Source: Micromonospora sp. DSM 45708 (lineage in GTDB: Bacteria; Actinomycetota; Actinomycetes; Mycobacteriales; Micromonosporaceae). Taken from it: 64,000 nucleotides of DNA. This document shows, piece by piece, positions 56,193-64,000 of the stretch. The position numbers and the translations under genes are program-made. The notes beneath the pieces were generated by a model. It was not told the DNA's origin and did not search any database. It worked only from the letters and a program-made list of their open reading frames with translations. Every line of letters starts with the position of its first letter. Position 1 is the stretch's first letter. The DNA is taken from NCBI RefSeq assembly GCF_039566955.1, contig NZ_CP154796.1:5704001-5768000 (forward strand), written 5' to 3'.

Positions 56193-56229
56193 ACCCGATC
56201 AAGGCCCGAACTGGAGTGGATCAGAAGGG

Positions 56230-57006
56230 TCAGGCGCCCCGGCCGGACTGGTACGGGCGACCACGCAGCCCACCCGCCCGCCGGTAGGACACCGAGCCGC
56301 CGCTCGCGGCCGGCGGCAGGTCGGCGGGCCGGTCCAGGCCCATCGCGGTACGCCGGACCGCCTCCCGCTGGGCGGCCAGCCGGCGCTGCGCCTCCCGCCG
56401 GGCTGCCGCGCGCCGGGCCTGTTCGCGGCGCACCTCGGCCTGGCGGGCGGCCAGCCAGGCCGCTTCCCGGGCGTCCGCGCGCCGCCGCCGGCGCTCGGCG
56501 AGGGCCCGCTGCCGCAGGTGTGCGACGTACGCGACGAGCAGCGCGCCGGTGACCGACACGCTGATCCAGAACCCGGGCCCGACCAGCATCACGCCGACCA
56601 GTTCGACCAGGTTGAGCAGCAGCAGCGCGGCGAGCACCCGGCGGCGGCGGTAGACGGCCGGGGTGTGCCGGCGGCGGGGCGGGTGCCGTCGGCGGGACTG
56701 CGCGGGGACCGCCGAGACGGGCCGGAGCCGGCCGGAGCGCCGCCGGACGGGGGGCGCGGAAACCGGACGGGCCAGACCGCCCGTGTCGGAGTCCTCACTC
56801 AAGGTGACGACGAGCGCGCGGGGCGGGTGCACCGGCTGGCGTCCGGGCACGGTGCGCCGACGACGCTGGCGCTGGAGCACCCGCGCCGTCGACTGCGCCC
56901 GCTCCGCCACCAGCCGCTCGGTGGCGTCGTACCGGCGGACCAGCGCCGGAGCGAGAGCGAGCAGACCGGCGGCGGCGAGGACGGCGAGGAGCACCGACGT
57001 CGGCAC
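56230..57006 (-). CDS. GlpR/SepX-like divisome membrane protein
   Basis: 258 aa. An N-terminal membrane segment (SVLLAVLAAAGLLALAPALV) is followed by RYDATERLVAERAQSTARVL, a basic linker, a central pair of membrane segments (VLAALLLLNLVELVGVMLVG, ISVSVTGALLVAYVAHL), and an Arg/Ala-rich coiled coil. Position next to a MoeA-like glp gene and a RimJ gene, and the membrane topology, match GlpR of Corynebacterium (receptor of gephyrin-like Glp) and SepX of Streptomyces, both division proteins. GTG 57006 has GGGAGG 7 nt upstream; GTG 57012 is possible. Confidence 0.72.
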   Translation of the reverse strand: MPTSVLLAVLAAAGLLALAPALVRRYDATERLVAERAQSTARVLQRQRRRRTVPGRQPVHPPRALVVTLSEDSDTGGLARPVSAPPVRRRSGRLRPVSAVPAQSRRRHPPRRRHTPAVYRRRRVLAALLLLNLVELVGVMLVGPGFWISVSVTGALLVAYVAHLRQRALAERRRRRADAREAAWLAARQAEVRREQARRAAARREAQRRLAAQREAVRRTAMGLDRPADLPPAASGGSVSYRRAGGLRGRPYQSGRGA

Positions 57007-57190
57007 CCTCACCCCTCCCGTCACCAAGTTCGGGGCGAGCGCCACACGGCCGCAACTTCTTCCGTCGACTCTCGTTAACGGCGCACATCGTGCGGTCGGG
57101 CAGCGCTTGCCACAGCTTGCAGTTACTTGAGGTTACGGGCCGCCGACCCGCTTCACCGTGCGCCGCGCCGGGCGTCACGGCCGGAACGGC

Positions 57191-57832
57191 TCAGCGCCGG
57201 GTGTCACGTACGCGGTGCCACCGCGCCAGCAGACCGCCCTCGGCGGCCACTTCCTCGCCGGTCATCGCGTATCCGATGTGGTCCCGCCAGGCGCCGTCGA
57301 TGTGCATGTACCGCACGTGGTAGGCCTCCTCGCGGAAGCCCAGCTTCTCCACCACCCGCCGGGACGGGACGTTCTCCGGCCGGATGTTCACCTCGATCCG
57401 GTGCAGGCCACCGGGGCCGAACGCGTGGTCCACGGCCAGCGCGACAGCGGTCGGGATCACACCCCGCCCGGCCACCCGCGAGTCCACCCAGTAGCCCACG
57501 TACCCGGAGCAGAACGCCCGCCGCACGATGCTGCCCACGTTGAGGTGGCCGACCAGCCGCTCCTGCCCGTCCTCGCGCAGGCAGACCGCGAACGGCATGC
57601 CGTCACCGGTCCGCGCCGACTTCCGCTGGTCGGCGTGGACCAGGCGGAACGCGGCCGGCGAGTTCGTCTCGTCCCAGCCGCCCGGCACGTGCGACTCCCA
57701 CGGGGCCAGCCACTCCCGGTTCGCGCGCCGGATCGCCGACCAGGTCACCGCGTCGGAACGCCGGTACGGCCGCAGCACCACCGGACCGTCCACCAGCACC
57801 GCAGGCCACCCCGGCGCCCGCCGGAACCTCAC
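57191..57832 (-). CDS. GNAT acetyltransferase, RimJ/RimL type
   Basis: 213 aa. GNAT motifs: GPVVLRPYRRSDAVTW at the N-terminus, VGHLNVGSIVRRAFCSGYVGYWVDS, the acetyl-CoA loop VAGRGVIPTAVALAVDHAF (R/QxxGxG-like) and ENVPSRRVVEKLGFREE. RimJ-type enzymes acetylate protein N-termini, including ribosomal proteins. GTG 57832 overlaps the glp stop (GTGA), so it is in the galU-glp-rimJ operon, as in M. tuberculosis Rv0993-Rv0995. Confidence 0.9.
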   Translation of the reverse strand: MRFRRAPGWPAVLVDGPVVLRPYRRSDAVTWSAIRRANREWLAPWESHVPGGWDETNSPAAFRLVHADQRKSARTGDGMPFAVCLREDGQERLVGHLNVGSIVRRAFCSGYVGYWVDSRVAGRGVIPTAVALAVDHAFGPGGLHRIEVNIRPENVPSRRVVEKLGFREEAYHVRYMHIDGAWRDHIGYAMTGEEVAAEGGLLARWHRVRDTRR

Positions 57833-59142
57833 CGGCGCCGGTCCAGCAGCAGCACGTCCACGGTGGAGCCGGCGGCGGCAGTGGTGACCCGCTCGCCGAG
57901 CACCAGCAGGCCGTTCGCCTCGGCCAGGCCGGAGAGCGTGTACGGGCCGCCGGCCAGCGGCTGCACGGTGTAGCCGCCGCCGCGCCGCTCGGCCACGTGC
58001 GCGGGGCGGAACTCGCGCAGCCCTCCCGGCGACGAGACGGTTTCCAGCAGGTGCGCGCGCACACTGGGCCGGAACACCGGCTCCGCGCCGGCCAGCAGTT
58101 GGATGGCCGGGCGGGCCAGCACCTCGAAGCCGATCAGCGCCGCGCCGGGCTCACCGGGAAGACACACCACCGGCACCTCCTCGGCGCCGACCGTACCGAA
58201 CCCGAGCGCCGTGCCGGGATAGAGGGCCACCTCTGTGAAGGTCACCGGCCCGGCCCGGCCGCCGTCGCGGCGGGACAGGATGCGGCGGACCATGTCGCCC
58301 GGCCCGGTGCCGGTGCCGCCGGTGGTGATGATCAGGTCGGCCCGCAGCGTCTGGTCCTCCAACAGGCCGCGCAGCGCCTCCGGATCGTCGTCGCAGATCC
58401 CGACCCGGTACGCGAGCCCGCCCGCCTCGGCCGCCGCCGCGGTCAACGCGTGCGAGTTGGTGTCCACCACCTGGCCGGGCTGGCTGCCCCGTCCCACGTC
58501 GACGAGCTCGTCGCCGGTGGCCACGATGACCACCCGGGGGCTGGGCCGCACCACCACGTGCCCGATGCCGGTGGCGGCGAACACCGCGACCAGGGCCGGC
58601 GAGACGTACGCGCCGGCGCGGGCGAGCAGCGTGCCGGCGACCAGTTCCTCGCCGGCGCGGCGGAGGCCGTACCCGCGCTTGGGCGCGCGGAAGATCTCCA
58701 CGGCGGCCATGCCCTGGTCGGTCCACTCCACCGGCACCACCACGTCGGCGCCCACCGGCAGCGGCGCGCCGGCCGCCACCGAGAAGCACGCGCCGGGGGT
58801 GAGCCGGACCGGCCGCCAGCTCGCCGCGCCAAGGTCACCGACCACGTTGAGCCGGATGCTGCGCCCGCCGCGGATACCGGAGGGGGCCGGGACGTAGCCC
58901 GGCCCCCGGCTCCCTCCGGAGATGTCCTCCCAGCGCGCGGCGTACCCGTCCACCGCCGCCTGGTCGAAGGCGGGGAACGAGTGCGGGGCGACCACGTCCT
59001 CGGCGAGCACGTTGCCGTACGCCTGGGTCAGGTCGAGGTCGAGCGGAGGCAGCGCGCGTAACCTGCGCAGCACACTGCCCAGGTAGTCGGCGAGCGGCGT
59101 CAACTCGTTCGCGGCCGCCTCGGCGTCGGCCGTCGCGGTCAT
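57829..59142 (-). CDS. Gephyrin-like molybdopterin molybdenumtransferase (MoeA/Glp)
   Basis: 437 aa MoeA-fold protein. MoeA landmarks: AFDQAAVDGYAARW (about residue 67), GAPLPVGADVVVPVEW, VVIVATGDELVDVG, IITTGGTGTGPGDM and VCLPGEPGAALIGFEVLARP. The Asp in TGGTGTGPGDM used for molybdate insertion is kept, but in this genomic setting (galU, rimJ, GlpR-like gene) the corynebacterial orthologue Glp binds FtsZ and a membrane receptor in division. A division role, a molybdenum role or both are possible. ATG 59142 overlaps the galU stop (ATGA). Confidence 0.9.
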   Translation of the reverse strand: MTATADAEAAANELTPLADYLGSVLRRLRALPPLDLDLTQAYGNVLAEDVVAPHSFPAFDQAAVDGYAARWEDISGGSRGPGYVPAPSGIRGGRSIRLNVVGDLGAASWRPVRLTPGACFSVAAGAPLPVGADVVVPVEWTDQGMAAVEIFRAPKRGYGLRRAGEELVAGTLLARAGAYVSPALVAVFAATGIGHVVVRPSPRVVIVATGDELVDVGRGSQPGQVVDTNSHALTAAAAEAGGLAYRVGICDDDPEALRGLLEDQTLRADLIITTGGTGTGPGDMVRRILSRRDGGRAGPVTFTEVALYPGTALGFGTVGAEEVPVVCLPGEPGAALIGFEVLARPAIQLLAGAEPVFRPSVRAHLLETVSSPGGLREFRPAHVAERRGGGYTVQPLAGGPYTLSGLAEANGLLVLGERVTTAAAGSTVDVLLLDRRR

Positions 59143-60128
59143 GTATCGGCACCGCCGGACGCGTTGCGCAGCCCGTTGAGGACCGCGTCGGTGACCGTCT
59201 CGTCGCCGTTGTTGACGAACTCCACGAGCCACTTGCGGAACTCGGTGCCGATGTCCTCCCGCTCGGCGGCGATCTGCACCACGGTCTGGAGGTAGCCCAG
59301 CGGCATACCGGTGTCGTAGCGGGTGCCCCGGTAGACGATGGCGTGCACCGGCACCCCCTCGGTGCGCAGCAGCTCCATCGCGTCGGTGAGCTGGATCTCG
59401 CCGCCGCTGCCCGGCTTCGTGCGCCGGATCGCGTCGAAGATCCGCCCCGGCAGCACGTACCGGCCGAGGACGGCCAGGTTGCTGGGCGCGTCCTCCGGGC
59501 TGGGCTTCTCCACCATGCCGGTGACCCTGACGACCTCGGCGATGTCGGCGTACTCCGATTCGGCCGGCTCGACCGAGGCGATGCCGTAGCGGCTGGTCTC
59601 GGCCGGGTCGACCTCGAAGAACGCGAGCACCACGCCGCCGGTGCGGGCCTGGAGCTCCAGCATGGCCGGCAACAGCGGCTCGGAGGGCTTGACGAACTCG
59701 TCGCCGAGCAGCACCGCGAAGGCGGCGTCGCCGACGTGCGACTCGGCGAACCCGACGGCGTGGCCCAGGCCGAGCTGCTCCGGCTGGCGGACCGTGTAGA
59801 CGGCGGCAAGTTCCTCGGTGCGCTTGACGGCGGCCAGCAGCTCGGGCTTCTTGGCGAGCCGTTCCTCCAGGTCGGGCCGCCGGTCGAAGTGGTCGACCAT
59901 CGAGGTCTTGCCCCGCCCGGTGATCAGCAGCACGTCGGTGATGCCGGCCTGGGTGGCCTCCTCGACGATGTACTGGAGAACCGGCCGGTCGACGACCGGC
60001 AGCAACTCCTTCGGGACCGCCTTGGTGGCCGGCAGGAACCGGGTGGCCAGGCCGGCGGCCGGGATGACGGCCTTGACCGCACGGGAGCGACCGGGGGTCG
60101 CTGAGGGGTTCGCTGAGTGCTCCGACAT
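59139..60128 (-). CDS. galU: UTP--glucose-1-phosphate uridylyltransferase
   Basis: 329 aa nucleotidyltransferase that makes UDP-glucose for cell-wall sugars and glycogen-type polymers; it complements galE-galK in this window. AVIPAAGLATRFLPATKAVPK (about 19-38), the sugar-nucleotide loop GRGKTSMVDHFD, LGLGHAVGFAE and GEIQLTDAM are all present. ATG 60128. First gene of the galU-glp-rimJ overlapping set, 10 bp after the GGDEF gene. Confidence 0.95.
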   Translation of the reverse strand: MSEHSANPSATPGRSRAVKAVIPAAGLATRFLPATKAVPKELLPVVDRPVLQYIVEEATQAGITDVLLITGRGKTSMVDHFDRRPDLEERLAKKPELLAAVKRTEELAAVYTVRQPEQLGLGHAVGFAESHVGDAAFAVLLGDEFVKPSEPLLPAMLELQARTGGVVLAFFEVDPAETSRYGIASVEPAESEYADIAEVVRVTGMVEKPSPEDAPSNLAVLGRYVLPGRIFDAIRRTKPGSGGEIQLTDAMELLRTEGVPVHAIVYRGTRYDTGMPLGYLQTVVQIAAEREDIGTEFRKWLVEFVNNGDETVTDAVLNGLRNASGGADT

Positions 60129-60137
60129 GCCGCGAGA

Positions 60138-62330
60138 CTATCGGCCACGGCTCTGCCGCGGCGGGTGAGGACCGGAAGACGCGCCGCCCTGTGCGGCGCC
60201 CGCCGGGTCCGCCGCGCCGGCCCGGGGCAGCCCGTCGGGCGGGCTGACCGTGGTGGCCACCACCGGAATCTCCTGGGTGCGAACCGGATCGGGGACGGCC
60301 GCGGGCGCCAGCCGGTAGCCGTCCCGCCCGGCCGCCTTGGCCGCGTACAACGCGTCGTCGGCCGCGTCCAGCACCTGCTGGTCACCGGCGGCGTGATCGG
60401 GATAGACGGCGATGCCGATGGACACCGTCACCGGCACCCGGAGCGGCTCGTCGTCGTCGCCGTGGCCGTCGACCGGCACCGGCTGGTCCCGCACCACCGC
60501 GCCGAGCCGCTCGGCGACGATCGTGGCGCCCCGGGCGTCGGTCTCCGGCAGCAGCACCACGAACTCCTCGCCGCCCTGCCGGAACGCCAGGTCCACCTCG
60601 CGGATCACGCCGCGTACCCGGCGGGCGAACTCGACCAGCACGGCGTCCCCGGCGGCGTGCCCCCAGGTGTCGTTGACGTCCTTGAACCGGTCCAGGTCGA
60701 GCGCGAGCACGCTGAGCATCCGGCCGAAGCGGTTCGCCCGTTCCACCTCGCGCCGGATCGACTCCCGCAGGTAGCGGTAGTTCCACAGCCCGGTCAGCGG
60801 GTCGGTGAGGGAGAGCCGCTGCGCCTCCTCGTGCACCCGGACGTTCTCCACCGCCACCGCCGCGTGCCCGGCGAACGTCCGCAGCATGGCCAGGTCGTCG
60901 TCGTCGAACTCGTGCCCGCCGAGCCGGTCGTAGAGGGCCAGCACGCCGAGCGCCGCGCTGGGCGGAGCGGCCGGGTCGCCGTCGGCCGGCGGGTGCCCGG
61001 GACGTTCCTGGCCGCGCGGCTCGGGGGCGGCGAACGGCACCGCCACGTACGTCTCGCAGGTCGGCTCCCCGGTCGGCGGGTCCGGCGCGGTCCAGCGGCC
61101 CCGCACCGGCTCGCCGGTGGCGGCCACCGCGCCGACCACGCCGGTGCCGACCGGCACCCGCAGCGTCGCCGGGTCCGCCGGGTCGTCGGTCGGCCAGCGC
61201 CCGACCAGCCCCTCGACGCACTGGCCGACCAGCACGCCGTGGCCGTCGAGCAGCAGCACCGCGCCGGCCCGGGCACCGGTCCCGGCGATCGCGCTGTCCA
61301 GGATCACCCGCAGGATGCGTTGCAGGTCGTGCGTGCTGGCCAGCGTGTCACCGAGCACGACGAGGTGGTTGCGGAGCTGGTCCCGGCTGCTGGTCAGCGC
61401 CGCCACGTAGCTGCCGGTCTCCCGCATCATCCGGTTGAACGCGGCGGCCAGCCGCCCGATCTCGTCGCGGCTGCGGACCGGCACCCGCGCGGTCAGGTCG
61501 CCGTGCGCCACCCGGTCCACCGCGCCGGCCAGCTCGACAAGTGGCCGGGTGGTCACCCGGGCCAGCCGCCAGGCGGCCAGCACGGCCAGCAGCGCGGCCA
61601 GCGCCACCGCGGCGGCCAACGCGCCGAACAGGACCGGCGGGCGGCGGGCCGGCACCGAGAGCACCAACGGCAGCGGCTGCCCGGGGGACGGCCCGACCCG
61701 GCGCACGTACCGCCCGTCGCCGGTCCCGGCCACCCGATCCCCGACCGCCTGGCGGGCGGCGGCCAGCACCGCCGCGCGTACCCCCGGGTCCTCGGTCGTG
61801 TGGGTGATCCGCCCGGGGCCGTCGAGGAGGGTGACCCCGACGCCGGTCACGGCCGCGAGCCGCGCCACGAAGGCCGGGTCGACGGGCTGGGCGGCGGCGA
61901 CCGCGCCCAGGTCGGCGCCGGCCGGGTCGCGGAGCCGGACCTGGACGGCGAGCGCCCCCACCCGGCCGGCCGGCGCGCCGACGCAGTCCTGCCACGGACC
62001 GGCCGGCCCCCCGGCGGTGGCGTAGCTGGTCCGGCCGGCGGGGTCGGCGATCACGACGGCGGCGGCCAGCCCCCGGCCGACCACCTGGTCGGCGGCGCGC
62101 GACCGGGCGGCCGGGTCGGTCACCAGCGCGACCGCGTCGGCCGCCGCGCGCAGTTGCTGGCAGAGCGCGTCGACCGAGGTACGCACGCCGGCCGCGGCCA
62201 GGCCCAGCCGCTCGGTGGCGCGGCTGCGGTCGACCGCGCTGAGCGTGGCGCCGACGAAGAACGCGCCGAGCAGGACGGGGCCGAGGACCACCACGAGGAA
62301 GGCCACCGTCAACCGCCCGCGTAGCGTCAA
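60138..62330 (-). CDS. Membrane diguanylate cyclase with HAMP, GAF and GGDEF domains
   Basis: 730 aa. Membrane segment 1 (LTVAFLVVVLGPVLLGAFFVG), an exported sensor domain of about 180 residues, membrane segment 2 (VLFGALAAAVALAALLAVLAA), HAMP (RPLVELAGAVDRVAHGDLTA), GAF domain (about 330-490) and a C-terminal GGDEF domain. The active site reads GGEEF (RQGGEEFVVLL), competent for making cyclic di-GMP; a RxxD inhibitory site is not obvious. TTG 62330 is the start, with GAAGG upstream. No EAL domain. Divergent from the cyclo-ligase gene. The last 50 residues are disordered. Confidence 0.92.
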   Translation of the reverse strand: MTLRGRLTVAFLVVVLGPVLLGAFFVGATLSAVDRSRATERLGLAAAGVRTSVDALCQQLRAAADAVALVTDPAARSRAADQVVGRGLAAAVVIADPAGRTSYATAGGPAGPWQDCVGAPAGRVGALAVQVRLRDPAGADLGAVAAAQPVDPAFVARLAAVTGVGVTLLDGPGRITHTTEDPGVRAAVLAAARQAVGDRVAGTGDGRYVRRVGPSPGQPLPLVLSVPARRPPVLFGALAAAVALAALLAVLAAWRLARVTTRPLVELAGAVDRVAHGDLTARVPVRSRDEIGRLAAAFNRMMRETGSYVAALTSSRDQLRNHLVVLGDTLASTHDLQRILRVILDSAIAGTGARAGAVLLLDGHGVLVGQCVEGLVGRWPTDDPADPATLRVPVGTGVVGAVAATGEPVRGRWTAPDPPTGEPTCETYVAVPFAAPEPRGQERPGHPPADGDPAAPPSAALGVLALYDRLGGHEFDDDDLAMLRTFAGHAAVAVENVRVHEEAQRLSLTDPLTGLWNYRYLRESIRREVERANRFGRMLSVLALDLDRFKDVNDTWGHAAGDAVLVEFARRVRGVIREVDLAFRQGGEEFVVLLPETDARGATIVAERLGAVVRDQPVPVDGHGDDDEPLRVPVTVSIGIAVYPDHAAGDQQVLDAADDALYAAKAAGRDGYRLAPAAVPDPVRTQEIPVVATTVSPPDGLPRAGAADPAGAAQGGASSGPHPPRQSRGR

Positions 62331-62415
62331 AAGCCTTCCCCCCGGAAGTTCCGCGCCCTTGGTGCGATGCTGGCACAGAGCGACCGGTAGGCAAGCGTTG
62401 CGTCAGGAGTGTTGC

Positions 62416-63063
62416 GTGCCGGATTTTTCGGATGAGGTGCACGAGGCGAAGCGGGACCTGCGCGTCGCGCTGCTCGCCGCCCGCCGGTCGCTGCCCGCGG
62501 CGCGTCGCGCCGAGGCGGCGGCGTCCGTCCAGGCCGAGCTGGTGGCCCTGGTACGCCGGCTGCGCCCGGCCAGGATGACCGCGTACGTGCCGGTCGCCTC
62601 CGAGCCCGGTGGGGACGACCTGCCGGAGGTGCTGCGGGCCGCGCTGCCGCCCGGAGCGGAGCTGCTGCTGCCGGTGCTCGCCGACGACCTGGACCTCGAC
62701 TGGGCCGCCTACACCGACCGGGAGTCGCTGCGCGCCGCCGGCCGGGGGCTGCGCGAGCCGACCGGCCCGCCACGGGGACGCACCGCCGTGGCCGGCGCGG
62801 ACCTGGTGGTGGTGCCCGCGCTGGCGGTGGACCGCCGGGGCGTCCGGCTGGGCCGGGGCGGCGGCTCGTACGACCGCGCGCTGGCCCGGGTGCCCGCCAC
62901 CGTGCCGACGGTGGCGCTGCTGCACGACGGCGAGCTGGTCACGGCGGTGCCCGCCGACCCGCACGACCGGCCGGTGCACTGCGTGATCACGCCCGGGGAC
63001 GGGCTGGTGGCGGTGCCGGGTGTGGGGCCGGGCGCTTCCGCTGGACGAATCCGGGTGCCATGA
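62416..63063 (+). CDS. 5-formyltetrahydrofolate cyclo-ligase
   Basis: 215 aa enzyme that recycles 5-formyl-THF to methenyl-THF with ATP. The N-terminal KRDLRVALLAARRSLP and the C-terminal phosphate-binding loop GVRLGRGGGSYDRAL are diagnostic; VPALAVDRRG precedes the loop. GTG 62416 has CAGGAG 6 nt upstream; the frame is open further upstream into the divergent GGDEF gene. In M. tuberculosis the same gene (Rv0992c) also lies next to galU and the FmdB-like gene. Confidence 0.93.
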   Translation: MPDFSDEVHEAKRDLRVALLAARRSLPAARRAEAAASVQAELVALVRRLRPARMTAYVPVASEPGGDDLPEVLRAALPPGAELLLPVLADDLDLDWAAYTDRESLRAAGRGLREPTGPPRGRTAVAGADLVVVPALAVDRRGVRLGRGGGSYDRALARVPATVPTVALLHDGELVTAVPADPHDRPVHCVITPGDGLVAVPGVGPGASAGRIRVP

Positions 63064-63127
63064 CGCACCATTGGCACTCGAAGACCACGAGTGCCAGACC
63101 GGCCGTGCCAGAGATCCGGAGGAGAAC

Positions 63128-63517
63128 GTGCCCACGTACCAGTACGCCTGCACCGCGTGCGGCCACCAGCTCGAGGCGGTGCAGTCCTTCTCGGACGAGC
63201 CGCTGACCGAGTGCCCGGCGTGTGAGGGGCGGCTGCGCAAGCTCTTCAACTCGGTCGGCATCGTGTTCAAGGGCTCCGGCTTCTACCGGACGGATTCCCG
63301 TTCGTCCGGTTCCGACAGCGCCTCGAGCACCACGAACAAGCCGGGGAAGTCCGACTCGTCCTCGTCCGACTCGTCGTCCGGGGCGTCCTCGTCGGGGTCG
63401 TCCTCGTCCGGGTCGTCCTCGTCGTCGGGCTCGTCCGGTTCGGGGTCGGGCTCGTCGGGGTCGGGCTCGTCCGGCTCGGCTGCCAGCAAGGCGCCGGCCT
63501 CCTCCAGCTCCTCCTGA
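63128..63517 (+). CDS. FmdB-type zinc-ribbon protein with Ser-rich tail (Ruc-like)
   Basis: 129 aa. The N-terminal FmdB zinc ribbon MPTYQYACTACGHQLEAVQS continues to ECPACEGRLRKLF, with four cysteines (8, 11, 29, 32) for Zn; SVGIVFKGSGFYRTD is the conserved linker. The remaining 70 residues are almost only Ser/Gly. M. tuberculosis Rv0991c (Ruc), a redox-regulated chaperone, has this architecture and gene neighbourhood. A chaperone role is an inference here. GTG 63128 has GGAGGAG 4-5 nt upstream. Confidence 0.9.
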   Translation: MPTYQYACTACGHQLEAVQSFSDEPLTECPACEGRLRKLFNSVGIVFKGSGFYRTDSRSSGSDSASSTTNKPGKSDSSSSDSSSGASSSGSSSSGSSSSSGSSGSGSGSSGSGSSGSAASKAPASSSSS

Positions 63518-63535
63518 TCGCGCGCTGAGCCGCAG

Positions 63536-63566
63536 GTGGCCGTCCCCGCCCGGGGGCGGCCACTTT
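63536..63566 (+). terminator. Intrinsic terminator after the Ruc-like gene
   Basis: GTGGCCGTCCCC pairs with GGGGGCGGCCAC (one G-U) around a short loop and is followed by TTT. Confidence 0.85.
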
Positions 63567-63717
63567 CGCGCGCGCCGAGCCCGGGAGAGCCGGTCCCGGC
63601 CGACGCTGTCCACAGCGTGGCGGGGTTATCCACAGGAGGGACCGGCGGGACGACGCGGAGGTGCCGCACCCGCCTAGCCTGCTGCCGGACGGTCGATCGG
63701 CGGGCGGGGAGGCAGCG

Positions 63718-64000
63718 GTGACAGGTCGGGAGCCGACGTTGCGGCCGGTGCACTGGCGCGGGCTGCCCCGTCGCCGCACGCTGGTGCGGGTGACGCTGGT
63801 CGCGGTGCTGCTGGGGCTGGCCGCCGTGGTGCTCAGGACGCCGCCCGGCTGTCCGCCCGGGTCAACCCCGGGCACCGGAGCCACGGCGTCCGCCGAGCCT
63901 TCGCCCTCGGGGGCTCCACCGCTGCCCGACGGGGCGGTCGGCGTGCCGATCCGGCTGGCCGAGCCGGCCGCCCTCGCGGTGCTGCATCCGGGTGCCCGCG
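63718..64000 (+). CDS. SAF-domain-like membrane protein, 3' end outside window
   Basis: First 94 residues of a gene cut by the window edge. A basic N-terminus leads to one membrane segment (LVRVTLVAVLLGLAAVVL), a Pro/Gly/Ser linker and the start of a folded part (GAVGVPIRLAEPAALAVL) with the look of a SAF/CpaB-type domain. In related actinobacteria a SAF-domain protein follows the fmdB-like gene. GTG 63718 has GGGGAGG 5 nt upstream. Confidence 0.75.
   Translation, partial: MTGREPTLRPVHWRGLPRRRTLVRVTLVAVLLGLAAVVLRTPPGCPPGSTPGTGATASAEPSPSGAPPLPDGAVGVPIRLAEPAALAVLHPGAR

Overview
The window is very GC-rich (roughly 73% by eye), uses GTG starts freely and has many 4-bp ATGA start/stop overlaps. 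This points to a high-GC actinomycete chromosome, most likely Micromonospora or a close relative in Micromonosporaceae (inferred from gene content, not from a search). No phage, plasmid, transposase or CRISPR array was seen.

Layout. 1-5.2 kb: the end of a BMP-type nucleoside ABC transporter (ATPase cut by the window edge, lipoprotein receptor) and a TetR regulator divergent from a membrane exporter-like gene. 5.3-14.3 kb: a maltose/maltodextrin regulon (malE-malF-malG and a GH13 amylase on the minus strand; divergent LacI-type malR and a GH13 alpha-glucosidase), with matching CTTGC/GCAAG operator sites at both promoters. 14.4-21.3 kb: a small acidic protein, a GntR regulator, a YihY-type membrane protein, an RNA-ligase-like protein, trpS, a CBS protein, and galE-galK. 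21.4-24.6 kb: the sulfate-activation genes cysQ-cysD-cysN. 24.6-44.3 kb: a housekeeping block that keeps the order known from Mycobacterium tuberculosis Rv1002c-Rv1019 (pth, rplY, prs, glmU, TetR, ispE, rsmA, tatD, metG, rsmI, pmt), here without rpfB and with a tRNA-Gln and an HTH/LAGLIDADG-like gene.

44.3-56 kb is a variable segment lying between pmt and the divisome locus. It carries a secreted von Willebrand A protein with a coupled surface protein, a phosphopantetheinyl transferase, several lineage-specific secreted or membrane proteins, and at 52.5-55.9 kb a degraded patch: a tRNA-like T-arm, a truncated TPR regulator, a frameshifted C-terminal remnant fused to it head-on, an HD hydrolase, and tRNA-Ala.

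56.2-64 kb: core again. It holds a GlpR/SepX-like membrane protein, a RimJ-type acetyltransferase, a gephyrin-like MoeA/Glp protein and galU (overlapping starts and stops), then a GAF-GGDEF diguanylate cyclase, 5-formyltetrahydrofolate cyclo-ligase, an FmdB/Ruc-like zinc-ribbon protein and the start of a SAF-domain-like membrane protein. This matches the order of M. tuberculosis Rv0991c-Rv0996. At least six genes show a TANNNT -10 box 6-7 nt before the start codon, i.e. likely leaderless transcripts.
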